NCBI RefSeq assembly: GCF_016415625.1
Contig: NZ_WBXP01000006.1
Coordinates: 59,894 to 123,893, forward strand
Reading direction: 5' to 3'
Source of the DNA: Shimwellia pseudoproteus
Lineage (GTDB): Bacteria; Pseudomonadota; Gammaproteobacteria; Enterobacterales; Enterobacteriaceae
DNA: 64,000 nucleotides
Below are positions 61,907 to 64,000 of the stretch, one piece after another. The notes beneath the pieces are model-generated. The model had not been told where the DNA came from, did no database searches, and worked only from the letters and a program-made list of their open reading frames with translations. The translations under genes and the position numbers were made by a program. Each line of letters begins with the position of its first letter. The first letter of the stretch is position 1.

Positions 61907-63526
61907 ATGAATAACACAGCCCCAGAGAAGAATACCCTGATAGGCGTTGATGTCGGCTCCGGCAGTGTCCGGGCCGGGATCTTTGATGTGACCGGGCAAC
62001 TACTGGCCCACGCCAGCCACCCGATAACCCTATACCGCAGCGCCGGGCACCATGTGGAACAATCCAGTGATGAGATCTGGCAGGCGGTGTGCCGGGCCAT
62101 TGGCGATGCCCTCGACGCGGCGGACGTCTCCCCCCAGCGCGTGCGCGGTATTGGTTTTGACGCCACCTGCTCCCTGGTGGTGGTGGGGCCAGGCGGTGAG
62201 CCACTGCCGGTGGGGGAGCCAGAGGCTCCGGAGCGCAACGTTATCGTCTGGATGGATCACCGGGCTACCGGGCAGGCAGAACAGATCAACGCCACCGGGC
62301 ACCCGGTCTTGCAATACGTGGGGGGGAAAATCTCCCCGGAGATGGAAACCCCGAAACTGCTGTGGCTGAAAGAACACCGCCGGGCGGTCTACGACCGGGC
62401 CTGGCAATTCTTCGACCTGGCCGACTACCTCACCTGGCGCGCCACCGGTGACCTGGCCCGCTCAACCTGTACCGTCACCTGCAAATGGACCTATCTGGCC
62501 CACGAAAAACGCTGGGACCCGGACTACTTCCACACCATCGGGCTCGGTGACCTGGCAGAAAACAACTTTGCGCGCATCGGCCAGCAGATCAAAGAACCGG
62601 GCACCCCCTGCGGCCAGGGGCTGAGTGCCGCCGCCGCCGCTGACACCGGCCTGCCGCCGGGCACCCCGGTCGCGGTGGGGATGATTGACGCCCACGCCGG
62701 CGGCATCGGCACTGTCGGGGTGGGTGACGGGGCCCTGCACAACCTTGCCTGGGTGTTTGGCACCTCCGCCTGCACCATGACCTCAACAGAACAGCCGGTT
62801 TATATTCCCGGGGTCTGGGGGCCCTACTTTTCCGCCATGGTGCCGGGGTTGTGGTTAAGCGAAGGCGGCCAGAGCGCCGCCGGTGCGGCCATTGATCAGC
62901 TACTGGCTTTCCACCCGGCCGCGGCAGAGGCCCGCCAGCAGGCCGGGGCGCTGGGGCTCCCCCTGCCGGTGTATCTGGCCGATAGGGTGCTGGCAAAAAT
63001 CACCGACCCCTCCCACGCCCTGGACCTGGTGGACGGCGTCCACGTGGTGCCGGAATTTCTCGGCAACCGGGCGCCGTTTGCCGATCCCCACGCCCGGGCG
63101 GTGATTGCCGGGCTGGATATGTCCCGGGATCAGGAGAGCCTGCTGGGGCTGTATGTGGCCGGGCTGTGCGGCATTGGCTACGGGCTGCGCCAGATTATTG
63201 ATGCCCAGCGCCAGCAGGGCGTGCGCACTGACAGTATTGTGATCAGCGGCGGCGCGGGCCAGCACCCGCTGGTGCGCCAGTTGCTGGCGGATGCCTGCGA
63301 CGTGCCTATCCTCACCACCCAGAGCAGTGAACCGGTGCTGCTGGGCTCGGCAATGCTCGGGGCGGTTGCCGGGCAGCTCGCCGCCAGCGTGCCCGAAGCG
63401 ATGGCCAGGATGGCCACCCCCGACCAGCGCTTTGTGCCCCACCCGGCCTGGCGCCAGCGCCATCAACAGCGTTACCAGAGCTACCAGCAGCTACAGCACA
63501 CTGCAACGCTGATCCGCGGCAGCTAG
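61907..63526 (+). CDS. rbtK: D-ribulokinase RbtK (FGGY family)
   Basis: Phosphorylates D-ribulose to ribulose 5-phosphate. The 539 residues contain IGVDVGSGSVRAGIFDVTGQ at the start, GIGFDATCSLVVVGPGGEPL, VWMDHRATGQAEQINATGHP characteristic of ribulokinase-type FGGY enzymes, and ISGGAGQHPLVRQLLAD near the end. ATG 61907 follows GGGAGG; a nearby ATG at 61900 stops after four codons. In Klebsiella rbtK is followed by the permease gene rbtT; here no such gene follows. Confidence 0.94.
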   Translation: MNNTAPEKNTLIGVDVGSGSVRAGIFDVTGQLLAHASHPITLYRSAGHHVEQSSDEIWQAVCRAIGDALDAADVSPQRVRGIGFDATCSLVVVGPGGEPLPVGEPEAPERNVIVWMDHRATGQAEQINATGHPVLQYVGGKISPEMETPKLLWLKEHRRAVYDRAWQFFDLADYLTWRATGDLARSTCTVTCKWTYLAHEKRWDPDYFHTIGLGDLAENNFARIGQQIKEPGTPCGQGLSAAAAADTGLPPGTPVAVGMIDAHAGGIGTVGVGDGALHNLAWVFGTSACTMTSTEQPVYIPGVWGPYFSAMVPGLWLSEGGQSAAGAAIDQLLAFHPAAAEARQQAGALGLPLPVYLADRVLAKITDPSHALDLVDGVHVVPEFLGNRAPFADPHARAVIAGLDMSRDQESLLGLYVAGLCGIGYGLRQIIDAQRQQGVRTDSIVISGGAGQHPLVRQLLADACDVPILTTQSSEPVLLGSAMLGAVAGQLAASVPEAMARMATPDQRFVPHPAWRQRHQQRYQSYQQLQHTATLIRGS

Positions 63527-63901
63527 CCCCGGCTTTGGGTATCCGGCCCCGGGGCAGGGCCGGATATTTTCTGCCGATTGATACCCGCCCCCTCCCCGGC
63601 CTTACCGCTCCCCCATCCCGGCACAGGTTGTCTGCTATTCAGGACGTACTGTCCGATTTTCGTTATATGTATTTTTATAGACATGTAATACTGGTCGCCT
63701 GCTGATATAGCGTTCCGTTCTGCCTTAGCGAAGAGCCGCACCCTATACGTTATTATCACGATCACCGTCCTATGATGGGTTAGCGCTATGAGCGATTATG
63801 TATTATTCGGAATGTCATTCCCTTTTATTTCTGCGCCGTTATTTTTTGGCTATATAGCTTATCGCATTGTCATATTGTGCTTGACGTTTATACCGCTCTG
63901 G
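63527..63901 (+). other. 375 bases between rbtK and the IS element
   Basis: A possible weak terminator lies at 63541-63566 (ATCCGGCCC pairing with GGGCCGGAT, then ATTTT). The rest, to about 63780, is AT-richer than its surroundings, and I see no gene and no recognisable remnant of rbtT. From 63788 a small reading frame runs into the IS element. Confidence 0.55.
63788..63901 (+). CDS. Unidentified membrane-like frame cut by the IS element
   Basis: ATG 63788 opens a frame of 38 residues before the IS boundary. The residues are strongly hydrophobic (MSFPFISAPLFFGYIAYRIV), suggesting the first membrane helix of a larger protein. The frame continues into IS sequence and would stop at 63971-63973, but that part is not native. 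No strong ribosome site is seen, and I do not recognise the protein. It could also be chance. Confidence 0.3.
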
Positions 63902-64000
63902 GGAAGGTGCGAACAAGTTCCTGATATGAGATCATCATATTCATCCGGAGCGCATCCCAGAGGGACATCATGAGCCATCAACTCACCTTCGCCGATAGTG
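63902..64000 (+). mobile_element. IS5-family insertion sequence, left end
   Basis: Begins with GGAAGGTGCGAACAAGTTCC, the terminal inverted repeat of the IS5 group, followed by the short leader and transposase start in the arrangement of IS5 and close Klebsiella relatives such as ISKpn26. The element runs off the window. The four bases just before it, CTGG, are the likely left copy of the target duplication, although IS5 prefers CTAG-like sites, so the exact boundary may be one base off. Confidence 0.9.
63970..64000 (+). CDS. IS5-family transposase, N-terminal fragment
   Basis: ATG 63970 starts MSHQLTFADS, the N-terminus of the IS5 (InsH-type) transposase. Only 10 codons are inside the window. 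GAGGGACATC precedes the start. Confidence 0.88.
   Translation, partial: MSHQLTFADS

Noticed and set aside
63523..63765. An 80-codon minus-strand frame after rbtK
   Set aside because: It overlaps the end of rbtK and the terminator-like hairpin, with no similarity and no ribosome site; probably chance.

Overview
The window is chromosomal DNA from a member of the Enterobacteriaceae. Gene order from the yqgE end through rpoD, mug and tRNA-Ile2 (ileX) follows the Escherichia coli 66-69 minute region, and most proteins align end to end with the E. coli proteins I remember. GC content is clearly higher than E. coli. The species cannot be fixed from the sequence alone; a Klebsiella/Shimwellia-like enteric is a reasonable guess, helped by paired ribitol and D-arabinitol genes.

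Layout. (1) 1-4962: yqgE (partial), ruvX, yggR, yggS, yggT, yggU, rdgB, hemW. (2) 5026-20990: ftsP, plsC, parC, an MDR-type oxidoreductase, mdaB, ygiN, parE, yqiA, cpdA, yqiB, nudF, tolC, ygiB, ygiC, ygiD. hemW and ftsP are far apart in E. coli, so 4963-5025 is a rearrangement junction relative to that genome. (3) 21171-35411: zupT, ribB with its FMN riboswitch, ubiK, glgS, hldE, glnE, ygiF, ygiM, cca, uppP, folB, plsY, a MarR regulator, tsaD. (4) 35658-40864: the rpsU-dnaG-rpoD macromolecular synthesis operon, mug and tRNA-Ile2. (5) 40938-50761: a complete type I-F CRISPR-Cas locus with 27 repeats, 26 spacers and six cas genes, all on the minus strand. (6) 51459-54651: an uncharacterised three-gene sugar ABC importer. 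(7) 54727-63526: D-arabinitol genes (dalT, dalK, dalD with divergent dalR) next to ribitol genes (rbtR, rbtD, rbtK). (8) 63902-64000: the left end of an IS5-family element that cuts into a small unidentified reading frame.

How the accessory part works. Foreign DNA is recorded in the array, pre-crRNA is cut by Cas6f, and Csy1-Csy2-Csy3-Cas6f with Cas2-3 would interfere. The pentitol genes oxidise D-arabinitol and ribitol to ketopentoses and phosphorylate these for the pentose phosphate pathway.

Most interesting reading. The usual ribitol permease gene rbtT is not downstream of rbtK. The ABC importer promoter carries an 18-bp LacI-type operator-like sequence whose right half is identical to the one overlapping the rbtD promoter. 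I infer that the ABC system may be the ribitol (or pentitol) importer of an RbtR regulon. rbtR itself appears frameshifted by a deletion between short direct repeats, which would make that regulon constitutive if the short protein is inactive.
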